From contig NC_088924.1 of assembly GCF_038396675.1 (NCBI RefSeq), forward strand, positions 40,302,501 to 40,366,500: a stretch of DNA of 64,000 bases, read 5' to 3'. Below are positions 20,633 to 31,649 of this stretch, piece after piece (position 1 is the stretch's first letter; every line of letters begins with the position of its first letter). The DNA comes from Hydra vulgaris. Lineage: Eukaryota; Cnidaria; Hydrozoa; Anthoathecata; Hydridae. Made by a program: the position numbers and the translations under genes. Under the pieces are notes generated by a model, which saw only the letters and a program-made list of their open reading frames with translations, was not told the origin of the DNA and made no database searches.

Positions 20633-23600
20633 GTAAGAACAAAAAAAACTTTTTTAACTTGAGTAATTTTTAGTTCAAATTGTTTTTTATGTTTATTAAA
20701 AAGTTTTCAAGTTGTTTATAAATTTAATTTAATGAATTGTTATAAAGCAAATTTGTTTAATAATTTTAATCTAATTTCAATAGTTTTTACTTTTAATTTT
20801 TAGGTTTTGCGTTGTCAGTTTGATGGTGGTCAAAGAAAGACATTGGATGGTTTAACTTCTAGCTCTACTATTAGACAACTTCAAGAGGCTATTTATCAAT
20901 TGACTTCCATCCCACAGTCTATACAAAGAGGTTTTCGTAAAAATATTTTCAATAAAATTCAACAAAACATTTTTATTATTACTTGTTATCAGTTTTGTTG
21001 AGCTTTTTGTTTTTTATTTTTTAACTTTTGATTTACTTTTCATTTTTTGACTTAAGCTATTAAGTAAAATAAAGAAATTAGTTGTTAATAAGGGAATTAA
21101 GTTTACCTTAGAAGTTGTTACTAAGAGGATCAAGCTCTTATAAAGAACCATTTTATAAGCATATATTTTAAAGCAGAGATCCTTTTAAATAATAATAATA
21201 GAATTTAATTCTAATATTATTTTAAAAATTGAAATTAATTGAAATAGAAATTACAGACAAAGAAGGTTTTTTACTTTAATTTTTTTTTTTAAGTTTTAAA
21301 AATTTTCATAAGCTGTTATAGGTATTTTCTATTCTATTTTCATAAGCTTTTTTTATGAAGTTTTCATAACTTATTTTAATAAGTTTTTTATAAACATATT
21401 AACAATAACTACTACTAATATATTATTAATAAGATACCTTATTTTATTTATCTGACTGTCAAGGAAACAGTGCTACTTATACACTGAGTTGGCTGATTTG
21501 GGATTTGAATCAACAAAGCTGCTTTTGGAATATTCGTGAATTAAGCGGTGCATAGAGCCTGAAGTTAGCTCATTACTACTAATAAAATAAGTTTTGAATG
21601 TTTTGTTTAAATATATCCTACTTCTATTTAGTGATGTGTAGATATCCTCCTAACACAATTGACTGTACAAACCTAGACACTTTTAATTTTTAATTTAGTG
21701 ATATGTGGATATCCTCCTAAAACAATTGACTTTACCAATCCAGACACTTTAAATTTTTTTCTTTAGTGATGTGCGGATATCCTCCTAAAACAATCGACTT
21801 TGCAAACCCAGATACTTTGCTCGAATCTTCTATAATAAGATCAGGTGATGTCTTAATCGTTGAAAATCAAAAAGTGCTGGATAACTCAAAGTCTTCAAGT
21901 TTAGCATCAAATTGTTCAAGAAAACTTGTTAGAAAGTAATTTATGAATAATTTTTTGATAATGAAATTTTACTTTTTCAATTATTATATTGTACCATCTA
22001 ACTTGTTAAAAAATGTTTAACTAGATTTGTTTTTTTCAAATATAATTTCTTTGTTATGAAAAAATATTTTGTTTTTATTAGGGTTGTTCCAGCTGATAAT
22101 TCATGTCTTTTTGCTAGCTTGAGGTGCATTTTGTAATTATTCACTAAAGGTTGATGTATTATTTTAACAGAGTTAAGTCTTCTAAAATCATCTTCAACCA
22201 AAAGATTTTTCAAATTTTTGCTCAAAAAGATGGTTTCAGATGAAATAAATTAAAATGTTTATTTTTAAAAAAAAATACAGTTAAAGATAAAATTTACTTT
22301 AGGTGTCCTTAATACATAGGCTTTAGACCTACTGTCTATATTTTAGGTCTTCTGTCTAGGTTTTAGGTTTACTGTTATAAAATTACTTAATTACTACTTA
22401 ATTACAATGTAATTTTTATATATATGCCTAAATAAAAACATAATCAAAAAAAAATGTTTAATAAAATATTTTAAAATTTATAAAAAAAATTTAAACAAAA
22501 ATAGTATATATATATTTATATAATAGATAGTATCATAAACAAAAATAGTATAACATAAAAACATAAAGAAAAAACAGATCAAAGAAGTTTATAATAAGTT
22601 TGTGTATTGTTTCACAGTTTTGTGCTTTTCAACTCAGAAATTAACGCAGATGATTTACGAGTTCTAGCAGCTGAGTGCATTGCGGCTGATCCAATAACAT
22701 ATAATGATGCATTTCTTGGAAAATCCAACACTGACTACTGTCTTTGGTTAAAGCAGAAGGATCACTGGGGAGGTTAAACGATTATATTTAAAATAACCAT
22801 ACTAATCTTTGTTCTGAATGTTTTTTTTTCTTTTAAACAATGCTTTTTTTTGACAAAACATCAACCAATCAACAATTTTTTCTTTGAATGATATTTTTTT
22901 AAATCAATTTCACTTTATAGATCCCTAAGAATCATGTTTTCATTTAAGGAGCAATAGAGATTAATGTTTTATCTACTCAAAATGAGATTGAAATAAATGT
23001 TGCAGATATTCAGTCAGGAAGAATGGATGTATATGGTAAGTTCATTTAAGAACATTTAAAAGTCATATTTTTCTATACTTCAGTATGTAGTTATATAATT
23101 ATTAAGTTTGTTAGTGAATAGTGCATATTACAGTACAACTTCTGTAATTCAAAATCATAAGAAAGATAAAAATCTAAACCAGGGAGATGCTTTTTCTTAT
23201 ATTCCTTGTTTCTTGAAACAGTTTATGATTTGGTCTGGAACAGAATATCATGCTTTTTCAGCATAAATATAGTTGTTTATGCTGAAAAAGCATGCTATTC
23301 TGTTCTATTATATTAAAACTAAAAATGAAATGGGTGAAACTTGTGAATAGGCGATATTTTATGTTAATTAAATCATTTGTTTCGTGTGTATGAAATATTT
23401 TTAGGAAAAATGCTTAGAACAAAAAAGTGCAGGTCAGTATATTCTGTTTTAAGAAATGTTAATCAACTCTGCATCTAAATCTTATAGTACGATCAACTAA
23501 ACATTCACCAGAATTATTAACATTGTGAATATTAAAAATTTAGGTTATTGAGTCTATTGAAGTTAATGAGAGTTAACATGTAAAGCTATTTTACAAATTT

Positions 23601-26600
23601 CCAGCACATTACTCTACTAGTTTTGCCATAAATGTGCCTTGTAAATGTATGTTTGAATTATTTCCTGCTTATATACAAAATCAACCAGAAATTGAAGAAT
23701 TATGAAGTGAAATTCAGATAAATCATTTAATTCTATAAATGCAGTTAATGCATTATTGTTGCATTATACTTACATTGCAATAAAACTATAATTACTTGCA
23801 TTATACTATACTTTCACATAATTTTATGAAATCTATTAGTAGAAGTGTGCAGAATGCTCTGGTGAAACTCTAACAGGTGTGAAAATGTTAGAGTTTTTGT
23901 TCTATAATATAAATATATTATATTATAAAATGAATGTGGGAAATAAGCTTTTATAAATCAAAGCCCAATATTTTACAATATTTTTATAATTAATATTTTG
24001 AATATAATAATAACATTATAATAGTTATAAGAATAAGAATAGTAATTATAATAATTATAATAATAATAATAAATTGTTTTAATTTATTTTTGTTTTATTT
24101 TTATTAATTTATTTACAGGTGAAAATAAAAACTACCACAAACGAGTGTTTCTTTTATATGACGGAATTCATTATGATGCAATTGGATTAGAAGAGAATGG
24201 AGTTATTACAAAAACTGTGTTTCATACGTCTGATGTTAACATACAAATTGAAGCCCTTGCATTAGCAGAAGATGCAAAAAAGGTTTTTCATTTACAATTT
24301 TATTGTATTGTATAAATAGTTTTGTTAAATATATTAGCTTTTATTAATAATAACAATATTCATAGAATTTAATATTCACAACATCAAAAAAACTCAAGAA
24401 ACAAAAACAAAATAACAACATAATTCATAGAAACAATAACAAAAGCAAAAAACTAAAACCATAGATAGAAATCCCAAGACAACAATAAAATGCACTAAAT
24501 TACTACAAAAACAACAAAAAATGCATAAAAACAAACACACACAAAAGTAAAGCATCCAAAGATATAACTACGAGAATAATATCAAAATTTATAGAAACAA
24601 ACACAATTTGATAATTGTTTTCATTTAAAAATGTTTAAAAAATATGTTTGTTTTTTACTCAAAGTTATAAGGTTCTCCACTTAATAAATGAAAGTAAACA
24701 AAATAAATATATGCTGGTAGTAATCTTTTTCTTCTATTTCCTTGAGGAATATTCAATTGTCTTAACGTCTTTGCAATAGTTAAAATAATTTCAGAACCGA
24801 GCAAAGTCTTCACCTAAAGATACCATTTAAGAACTTGAGATTTTAATGGTCTGGAAATTGAAGCTTAAGTTAGGATTCCATAATATACTGCAATTATATT
24901 ATATTAAATTATATAACATAAAATCTTGATAGGCATATTACATTTTAAATAAATATAATGCTAACAGATATTTCTGGTTGTACCTGTTATTATTAACTAA
25001 AAGTTCTTGAAACATAATTTATAAAAGTCAAGATTTTTTTTTTAATTTTTTTATATTCTTGACCAATTTTAATTTTGTATTTTTATATATAAATTTATAT
25101 ATATTTTTTCAAATTTATAAGAAAAACTCTAATTTAAACCTAAATATCTACAATGGCTTTCACTAATGTCTAATAGCTTCAGCCTCAACCTGTTACATAA
25201 GACCTGTCTTAACCTGTCGCATAAGACCTATCACAACCTGTCACATAAGATCTGTCACAACTTGTAACATAAGACCTGTTGCTACTTGTCACATAAGACA
25301 TATCACAACTTGTCACGTAAGACCTGTTACAACCTGTCACATAAGACCTGTCACAAACTGTTACATAAGAAAGATCACATTCAAGATAAACTGCTTGTTT
25401 CAAGCAATCAAACAGTGATGAATTTTTGTCAAGGTTGATGTGTCCTCAGTAAGAAGAATCACTTTAGAGGTAAGATTTCAAGTAATTCTTTAGTAAAGAT
25501 ATAAAACAAAATAAGATCAAAGTCTTGTGGTATCCTAGAAATTACTGGAAATTAAGAAAAGTAGTGTCCATCAAGGGTAACTTTAATACTGCTGTTGGAA
25601 AGTAAAAAATGCTCAAAAAAAATGTTCCACCTATGATGTTTTTTAGTGTTTATATAATAGATTGTGTTTTAAAGGTTATAATACGCTACAGAAAATATAT
25701 AGTATTCTTCCATTATATATATATCCATAAAAATATCTTCACAATCTCATCGAACAGTTGTATTCAACAACAATGGCTTCTAATTTCACATCATGATAGA
25801 TATTTTTCTCAGACACAAAAAACCGTTTTAGTGTCTTTTTTTGTTTTTTTGTGCACTGCTTTGGATGTTTGTTATGATGATAACTTCAAGTGGGATCTTC
25901 TATTTAATAAGGTTCTTCCTGAGATGTAATCTGATAATGTAAAATTTTTATCTAAATAAATTTTTCTTTGCAAATACATCATGAATATATAGTTTCAAAT
26001 GAACCATGACTTCACAAACTTATCTAAATTTTTCCATGCTGAATAAAAAGATAATGCTACTATATTTAAGAATGGAGTCTATTCAAGACCTTGGTTGCTT
26101 CAGAATAAAATCTTTTTGTTGTTTATAAGAACACTTTTTTTAGAGAAAGAAAACATTGTCAAAATATTACCTATGAACCAGTTCCAAATTATTAATTATT
26201 AATTAGATAAACTTTAAATTTTTAAAAATTTAAGTATTTAATATTTCTTTTCAAAAAATTATCAAGAATAATTTAATTGCTATTTATCATTTGTTAATTT
26301 GTTATTCATCATTTAATTTTCTACTTACCATTTGTTTTGCTACTTATCATTTGTTAATTTGCTTCTATTATTACTACTAACTTATTTATTATTATTTGCT
26401 ACTAACTACTTATTTATTTTGCAATTTATCATATAATATAAGTATCTAATTAATTATTTATAATTTATAAAAAAATTATTAATTATAACTAAAAATAAAT
26501 TAATTATATTTAACTTAAAACGAATAATTATAAATTAATAGTGATTTTTGATTATAATTTAATAGTGATTCACCAACAAATGATGAATAGCAAATTAAAT

Positions 26601-27050
26601 GATGAGTAGCAAATTAAATGATGAGTAGCAAATCGAATGATCGATAGCAAATCGTTGATTTGCTATCGATCATTCGATTTGCTACTCATCATTTAATTTG
26701 CTACTCATCATTTAATTTGCTATTCATCATTTGTTGGTGAATCACTATTAAATTATAATCAAAAATCACTATTAATTTATAATTATTCGTTTTAAGTTAA
26801 ATATAATTAATTTATTTTTAGTTATAATTAATAATTTTTTTATAAATTATAAATAATTAATTAGATACTTATATTATAGAATAATTCTAAATATAATTGA
26901 TACAAATTATAATAATTTTAGAAACGTCAGTACACCGATTTGGCAGGTTTCACATTACGTTGTTTAGTTTGCAGCACACCACTTACTGGCCAATCTCAAG
27001 CACAACAACACGCTAAAATTACCGGTCACATAAATTTTGGAGAAGTTTGA
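20618..27050 (+). CDS. YOD1: YOD1/OTU1 ubiquitin thioesterase (eight exons)
   Basis: Joins 20618-20632, 20804-20930, 21767-21935, 22082-22123, 22618-22772, 22949-23035, 24119-24282 and 26922-27050: 888 bases, 295 residues plus TGA, all phases consistent. YOD1 is a cysteine deubiquitinase that works with p97/VCP in ER-associated degradation. N-terminal UBX-like fold: residues about 6-95 ([17 protein letters not shown]..., [20 protein letters not shown]). OTU domain: [10 protein letters not shown] with catalytic Cys112, [20 protein letters not shown], and YDGIHYDAI with catalytic His216. C-terminal C2H2 finger: LRCLVC (Cys267, Cys270) and QQHAKITGH (His283, His289), ending NFGEV exactly like the family. 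All catalytic residues are present, so it is probably functional. Exon 1 codes only MTKKM; a different first exon upstream cannot be excluded. Confidence 0.96.
20804..20930 (+). CDS. YOD1: YOD1 exon 2: UBX-like domain
   Basis: Acceptor TTTTTAG; encodes [17 protein letters not shown] through SIPQSIQR plus one base. The donor is GTTTTC, which is weak. Confidence 0.9.
21632..21766 (+). repeat. Two decoy copies of the YOD1 exon 3 start
   Basis: Segments starting 21632 and 21699 each repeat the acceptor TTTAG plus TGATxTGTxGATATCCTCCT and about 45 further bases of exon 3, in units of 67 and 68 bp. Copy 1 reads [12 protein letters not shown], copy 2 [12 protein letters not shown]; both run into stops within about 20 codons and neither has an obvious donor. 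The real exon starts at 21767. It looks like a tandem duplication of the acceptor region. Confidence 0.9.
21767..21935 (+). CDS. YOD1: YOD1 exon 3
   Basis: The third and only full-length copy of the repeated exon start. Encodes [15 protein letters not shown]...[11 protein letters not shown] and a Ser-rich linker; donor GTAATT. The RSGDVLIVE string closes the UBX-like fold. Confidence 0.93.
22082..22123 (+). CDS. YOD1: YOD1 exon 4: 42-bp exon with catalytic Cys
   Basis: Encodes [13 protein letters not shown] between a split Lys and a split Ser codon. Acceptor TTTTTATTAG, donor GTGCAT. It carries the OTU nucleophile Cys112 and the conserved Asp109. Confidence 0.93.
22618..22772 (+). CDS. YOD1: YOD1 exon 5: OTU core
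   Basis: Encodes [20 protein letters not shown] through [11 protein letters not shown]. Matches the family helix and the DxWGG turn. Donor GTTAAA. Confidence 0.95.
22949..23035 (+). CDS. YOD1: YOD1 exon 6: OTU core
   Basis: Encodes [20 protein letters not shown] to MDVY with split glycines at both ends. Donor GTAAGT is consensus. Confidence 0.95.
23238..23305. repeat. Short palindrome in a YOD1 intron
   Basis: GAACAGAATATCATGCTTTT is mirrored by AAAAAGCATGCTATTCTGTTC around a short loop near 23272. Confidence 0.8.
24119..24282 (+). CDS. YOD1: YOD1 exon 7: catalytic His
   Basis: Encodes [20 protein letters not shown] and the following strand and helix to LAEDAKK. His216 lies in DGIHYD. Acceptor TTTACAG. 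Confidence 0.96.
25198..25390. repeat. 24-bp minisatellite, eight copies
   Basis: Unit TAAGACCTGTCACAACTTGT plus CACA, itself two related 12-bp halves. It lies in the 2.6-kb last intron of YOD1. Confidence 0.9.
25391..26431. other. Intron sequence, partly satellite-like
   Basis: No gene seen. From about 26275 to 26400 it carries diverged GCTATTTATCATTTGTTAAT motifs related to the arms of the adjacent palindrome. A piece near 25500-25610 (GGAAATTACTGGAAATTAAG) is unassigned. Confidence 0.5.
26432..26878. repeat. 447-bp near-perfect palindrome in the YOD1 intron
   Basis: Arms 26432-26653 and 26657-26878, 222 bp each, separated by GTT. By eye the arms show almost no mismatch. Each arm contains a roughly 19-bp motif (ATGATGAGTAGCAAATTAA) repeated three to four times toward the centre. 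It ends 43 bases before the last YOD1 exon. Confidence 0.93.
26922..27050 (+). CDS. YOD1: YOD1 exon 8: C2H2 zinc finger
   Basis: Encodes [20 protein letters not shown] to HINFGEV and TGA. The zinc finger binds ubiquitin or cofactor in this family. Acceptor AATTTTAG. Confidence 0.97.
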   Translation, partial: KRQYTDLAGFTLRCLVCSTPLTGQSQAQQHAKITGHINFGEV

Positions 27051-27399
27051 AAAAAAAAATACTAATAAAAATTTATTTATTAAAATAATATTTCCATTTG
27101 TTATTTTGGTTCTATTGTATCTTAGTAATTTCTGTAATATATTTCAAGCAATCGAACTATTTTATGTCATTAATATGTTAATTTATGCAATTTTATTATG
27201 TTAACAGTTGTGAAATATTACATGTCACCTGCTTACCACTCTAACTTTAAAAATCATACTGACGCTATCCGTAGTGTGGCTCCAATTGTTCGCATTAAGT
27301 TTTTTTAAGATCTTTTTTTGATATTTCTCAAACCTGTATGTGCCTTTGAATATTTTTCTCTATATATTCACAATGACCAAAATAAATTGATAAATTAAC

Positions 27400-27520
27400 T
27401 CTGCAGAAAACAATCAATTGTTAATGGAAAAATGGATAGTATGACAATCATCAGCGGTGTTCCTTAAGAATCAATTTGCGGACCAAATTTCTTATTTTTA
27501 CAAACTTCTTAAATTTTCTA
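27400..27520 (+). mobile_element. Short LINE RT fragment
   Basis: Reads RKQSIVNGKMDSMTIISGVP, stop, then ESICGPNFLF: the SGVPQGSILGP region of a non-LTR RT, with the Gln codon changed to TAA. Confidence 0.55.
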
Positions 27521-29600
27521 ACATTTTAAACTCAATTTTTATATTTTAATTCAATTAATTTATTGTAATAAAGTTATCAATAGTTTGTATCTAACCGTAA
27601 ATAAAAGTTTTAATAAACTAGTGTGACGGTTTAAATTTGTAGGGAATAACTATCTTTAAATATTAAAACTAAGTACGTATTATTTACTTGCGTTCTGCTA
27701 TTCCTATTGATAACAAGTTCATAAAAAGAGAAAGTTTGACGTTCTAGAAGACTTTAAAAGTTGTTATAAAAGTTTAACTTTGGATCGCACGAATGAAATA
27801 CAAAATAAAATTTTATTAAAGTATTATGCAATGCCAAACAATTAAATTAATCTTTTTTGAAAATCTTTAAGTTTCATCATTGTTAGGTAAATTATGGAAA
27901 CGTAGCTTGATGTATTACTAATGTAGAAATTTGCAAATAAAAACACGACTGCTCTGAAATTTTACCGCCAGGTAAAACTTGTGTCAACTAAAAGTTTCTA
28001 ATTTTATCTCTATATTAATAGAGACAATTATTATTATACATAAGTTCTAAAAAAGATTTTATCAAAAAATTTAAAATCTATTAAGGAATTTAAATTTTAG
28101 AGAGCGCAAAAAATAAATAAGTTAGAGTCTAAAAAAAAAAAAATGATTTAAAATCCCAGTGAGAGCAACATTGTAAGAGTATTTCCATTCCGAGCTTCAT
28201 GTTATTGCTATTTTTTTAATCCACCGTCATTTGAGACCAGTAAGAATTTACAAAATATTAGAGTTTGCACCTGACACAAACTTTAGCTGATTTGAACACT
28301 AAAGGATCATGGATCCGTTCCTAATATGTTTCAAAGAGTTAGCTCAAACGCTAAAATATCATGGATCCGTTCCTAATATATTTTACACCAAGTATTTTAA
28401 CAATCATTTAATTTTTCGAATGTTAAAATCAACAACAGTTTTTTTTTTCATCTTTTTGAAATGTATAAGATGTGTTGACATATTTTCCAAGTAGTTTTAA
28501 ACTTAGCATGCATTGTATTGCCAGCCTTTTTTGTTCATTATTTAAGTTTTTTGCTTTTCAAAAAAGTTGCGTCTTTTACCAACTTAAAAGTTTGCAAATA
28601 ATTTATTCCAGAAATAATTGCAAATAATTTATTACACTTATTGCAGAAATAATTGCAAACAATTTATTATATTTATTGCAGATATAATTGCAAACAATTT
28701 ATTACATTTAGCTCGTTCAAGACAATATATAGTTTTATAATTTTATATTACATAATTTTTTTTATTGCAAGTTATTAACATCAATTATAAATCAATTTAT
28801 TATGAAATTGACTTTGTTTCTTAAAAACATATAACTTTTGAAATGCAAAGTTCCCCTATATTACAAATCCAAATGCTAAAACGAGAGAGGGAAAAAGCAA
28901 AGCTTGAAAATAACGATTTTTGTCAATAATACCAAAATAAAGATGGCATACTTTTTCTTTTGTCTTTAATAACTTCAGACATATTCAGACATTATTAGAC
29001 ATAAGCATTTTGTCTCAAGTTTAACAAAAGATGCCTCAAATTTATTTAGAGAAATGGTTAAAGGGGACATTTTGAAGGGGACAATTGAGGGGGGCTCATT
29101 TATTGAATTAGTCATTAAAGCGATGTTTTTGGATAAATTTGGTCATAATTTATAGTAAAAAGCTTTTCACGAATTTTTATTGTTACCAGTGGTTTCATTT
29201 ATAAATTGCTATTTTTGTTTAGAGCCGTTTTGTCTTCTCTTGTTCAATTAAACAAGAAGTTGTTTTTGTCTTTACTTGTTCAATTAAACTAGCAGCATTT
29301 CCTGATCAACTTAAAATAGCTAGTTACACCAATCTCTATCTCTAAAAAGCTATTTAACAATACACAAACAATTTCTTTAAGTCGATTTAACATTATCAAA
29401 CTTGTTAGATATAACTTGTTGAGAGAGAACAAGACTAACTTGCTACAAAGATTTGTACTAGCTTTAACTTTTCTTAGAGATTCAAGTAGTGAGAACAAGA
29501 CTAACTTGCTACAAAGATTTATACTAGCTTTAACTTTTCTTAGAGATTTAAGTAGTGAGAACAAGACTAAATTGAAAGATTTATACTAGTTTTTACTTTT
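27521..29600. other. Intergenic, tandem repeats only
   Basis: No gene seen. It contains a duplicated 60-bp block at 28300-28385 (ATCATGGATCCGTTCCTAAT twice), a 36-bp unit three times at 28605-28710 (AATAATTGCAAACAATTTAT), and a 66-bp unit 2.5 times at 29419-29600 (GAGAACAAGACTAACTTGCT). Confidence 0.7.
29419..29600. repeat. 66-bp tandem repeat
   Basis: Two full and one partial copy. The inverse strand stays open across the copies (SLRKVKAST repeated), which is a by-product of a unit length divisible by three. Confidence 0.88.
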
Positions 29601-29746
29601 ATTAGTACCTCTATGATGCCTCAAATATTAATTACAATAAATATGCAGGTGACACTAACCTTATTTTAACTAAGAATAAGCTTTCAATATTATTTAATAA
29701 TAAGGACACTAAACTTATTTAAACTTTTAACTGGTTTAAGCCAAAC

Positions 29747-29892
29747 CAGAGCCGACAACACCGGAGGGGTCAGGAGGCAATAACCGTCCCAATTTTTTCT
29801 TTTTTTTTTTAAAGAAATTTCTAGATATAGAAGACTTTTTTTTGAAACTCACAACTGTGCCCCCTTCTTCGAAACCTGTGTTGTCGACCCTG
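29747..29892. mobile_element. 146-bp hAT-like MITE with 5-bp TSD
   Basis: Termini CAGAGCCGACAACACCGGAG and, inverted, CAGGGTCGACAACACAGGTT. CAAAC is duplicated at 29742-29746 and 29893-29897. Removing the MITE and one CAAAC restores the LINE reading WFKPNKLSI, so the insertion boundaries are certain. Confidence 0.93.
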
Positions 29893-29989
29893 CAAACAAA
29901 CTATCAATTATATCAAAAAAAAGTAAATTCGACTCTCTTCTACCTAGTTTCAAAAAAAAAAACTTACAAAGTAATATGTATTGAAATCT

Positions 29990-30197
29990 TTTTTTTTTTA
30001 TTTTTATTTTTTTTTTGTTTTAGGTGCCCCAAGAAGTCCTAACGATCTTGTCACAGAGCACCGCGGAAGTGCATTTTACCAGGAAGTTCACGCCTCCTTC
30101 CTTACCGAGACGCGAAAATATGCCCAAAGCTCGTTTCGAACCTGGATCTCCTGCATATAAAGCAAGCGTTCTAACCACTGCGCCACGGCCGAACATC
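29990..30197 (-). repeat. tRNA-derived SINE with A-tail
   Basis: The minus strand starts GGCCGTGGCGCAGTGGTTAG (box A, 30175-30185) and has box B GGTTCGAAAC at 30133-30142, then a non-tRNA body ending GACTTCTTGGGGCACC and an A-rich tail (T-run at 29990-30019). AAATCTT occurs on both sides and may be the target duplication. A degraded relative is at 46140-46215. Confidence 0.88.
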
Positions 30198-30766
30198 TTA
30201 AATCTTGCATCACAAATCTTAAAACAAAAGCTATTTAAGAATTGGAAAAGTACTTCGTCTCTCTTTTCTAACGATGGTATCAAAATTAAACAAACAAAAG
30301 TTACAACATTTTTAGGCTATTGATAAAAATCGTGGAAAAATCATGTTAACAATTTGAATAAGAAAATTACTAGAAGGAATGTTTCAAAAATCAAAAAAAA
30401 AAAACTGAAAAAAACATGCTTTAATTCAATAATACTATTCTTTTAACCATTGCTATATTACCTATGCTAAAATTACTTTAGGTAGAGTCATTAAAAGTAT
30501 ATTATAACCTTTTCATTGTCTACAGAACTTGTAAACGTTTCATAAACTTCAAAGATTATTCTTTAAAGAATAGTCTTTAAAATTTATCAACGAACTTTGA
30601 CTCACTTAATGAATACTTTGACTCATTTAATTTTAAAAAGTTAACAACTTAGATAAGTTTTTATATAATTTAATTAACTTGAAACATCTGTTATAGTATG
30701 TAAAATTATCCTTTTAAAATTCTTTATATTAAAATACAATATTTCTAGGGGTTATATATACCCTCG

Positions 30767-31310
30767 TTATTCAAGTAATATAAAAAAAAATAACCCGTTA
30801 AAAAAACAAACAACTAGTGAAACTTTAATGTGTTCTTGCGTCTTAAATAAGAAAAATAAGGTTTCCAAAACCACGATGTAATCATCGTCGTCTTCATTCA
30901 AACCACCTTCATTTGGTGAACACTGGTGATACTGTATTTCCAAACACTCTCTCACTTTTCTCTTAAAATAGTCTACCTTTAATTTAACCATGTTGTTTTT
31001 ATTCCAGCCAAAGGCACCATGGCAATTTCTGGAGTGCCCCGCCACGGCCGAATTTTTCAATTTTTCCTCAAAAGTACCTTTTTGATGTTAGCAAATGCGA
31101 GTTGAAACCTTGAATTTTGTTTCATCTACATAGAATTTTCCACACGAACACTCCAGTTTGTTGACTCCTGGATAAAAGTTGTTGGGAAGTCGAGGCTTGT
31201 TTTTTTGAGTTATTGATTATTGAAGGTTTTTTGGTGAATTAAAAACTGGAGTATAGCCTGCATTTTTAAACATCTTTTTTAATTGACTAATAAATTTTAT
31301 TTAATTAATT
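30767..31310 (-). mobile_element. Penelope-like C-terminal endonuclease relic
   Basis: Minus strand from about 31280: MFKNAGYTPVFNSPKN, then NKLECSCGKFYVDETKFKV (the family has C-x-CG-x-x-YIGET), then KNSAVAGHSRNCHGAFGWNK and a mostly open frame to 30767. This matches the GIY-YIG end of Penelope-like elements; the Gly of YIGET is Asp here. Confidence 0.65.
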
Positions 31311-31344
31311 ACTTAATTACTTACATAAAACTCCTTCGCAAAGT

Positions 31345-31580
31345 TCAAAATACTTGACGAAATTTGAAAACAAAGTTTACAAAAAATGAATATAGATCAA
31401 TTTATCCAAGTGACGCCACTCCTCCACGATTATATGGTGTTATTAAAGCACACAAACCAACTAATAACTACCCAATGCGAATTATAGTAAGCACAATAGG
31501 GTCACCTACATATAAATTATCAAATTATTTAGTAAATCTAATTCAACCTACCTCCAATCCGGCTACTGTCTTGTAGAAGG
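31345..31580 (+). mobile_element. Penelope-like RT fragment
   Basis: Reads YPSDATPPRLYGVIKAHKP then MRIIVSTIGSPTYKLSNYL, the conserved PPRLYGLPKxHK and RPIVSxxxSPTY blocks of this RT class. Opposite orientation to the neighbouring relic at 30767-31310. Confidence 0.8.
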
Positions 31581-31649
31581 TCTCCAAACCAAAGACTTAA
31601 GGGGTGTTGACCCCTTAATTCTTTGGTTTGGAGACCTTCTACAAGACAG
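31566..31649. repeat. 84-bp palindrome at an element junction
   Basis: CTGTCTTGTAGAAGGTCTCC at the left edge is mirrored exactly at the right edge; arms are about 40 bp with one or two mismatches around GTTG. It lies between the Penelope-like fragment and the next LINE. Confidence 0.92.

Larger units (their letters stand above)
29601..30760 (+). mobile_element. LINE relic hosting a MITE and a SINE
   Basis: The + strand reads NYNKYAGDTNLILTKNKLSI (YADD motif changed to YAGD) and continues NWFKPN, interrupted by the MITE at 29747-29892, then KLSIISKK. After the SINE it resumes with NDGIKIKQTKVTTFLGY and SWKNHVNNLNKKI. Non-LTR RT palm to C-terminal region, dead. Confidence 0.75.

Noticed and set aside
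25198-25390. CRISPR-like array
   Set aside because: The units are contiguous with no unique spacers, and the context is a eukaryotic intron.
25209-25403. Minus-strand frame with SYVTxCDR repeats
   Set aside because: The 24-bp minisatellite unit is divisible by three, so the frame stays open by chance; no flanking coding signal.
31037-31056. GGCCGTGGCGGGGCAC resembling the 5' end of the SINE at 30190
   Set aside because: It lies within and fits the Penelope-like coding stretch KNSAVAGHSRNC; there is no box B or tail.
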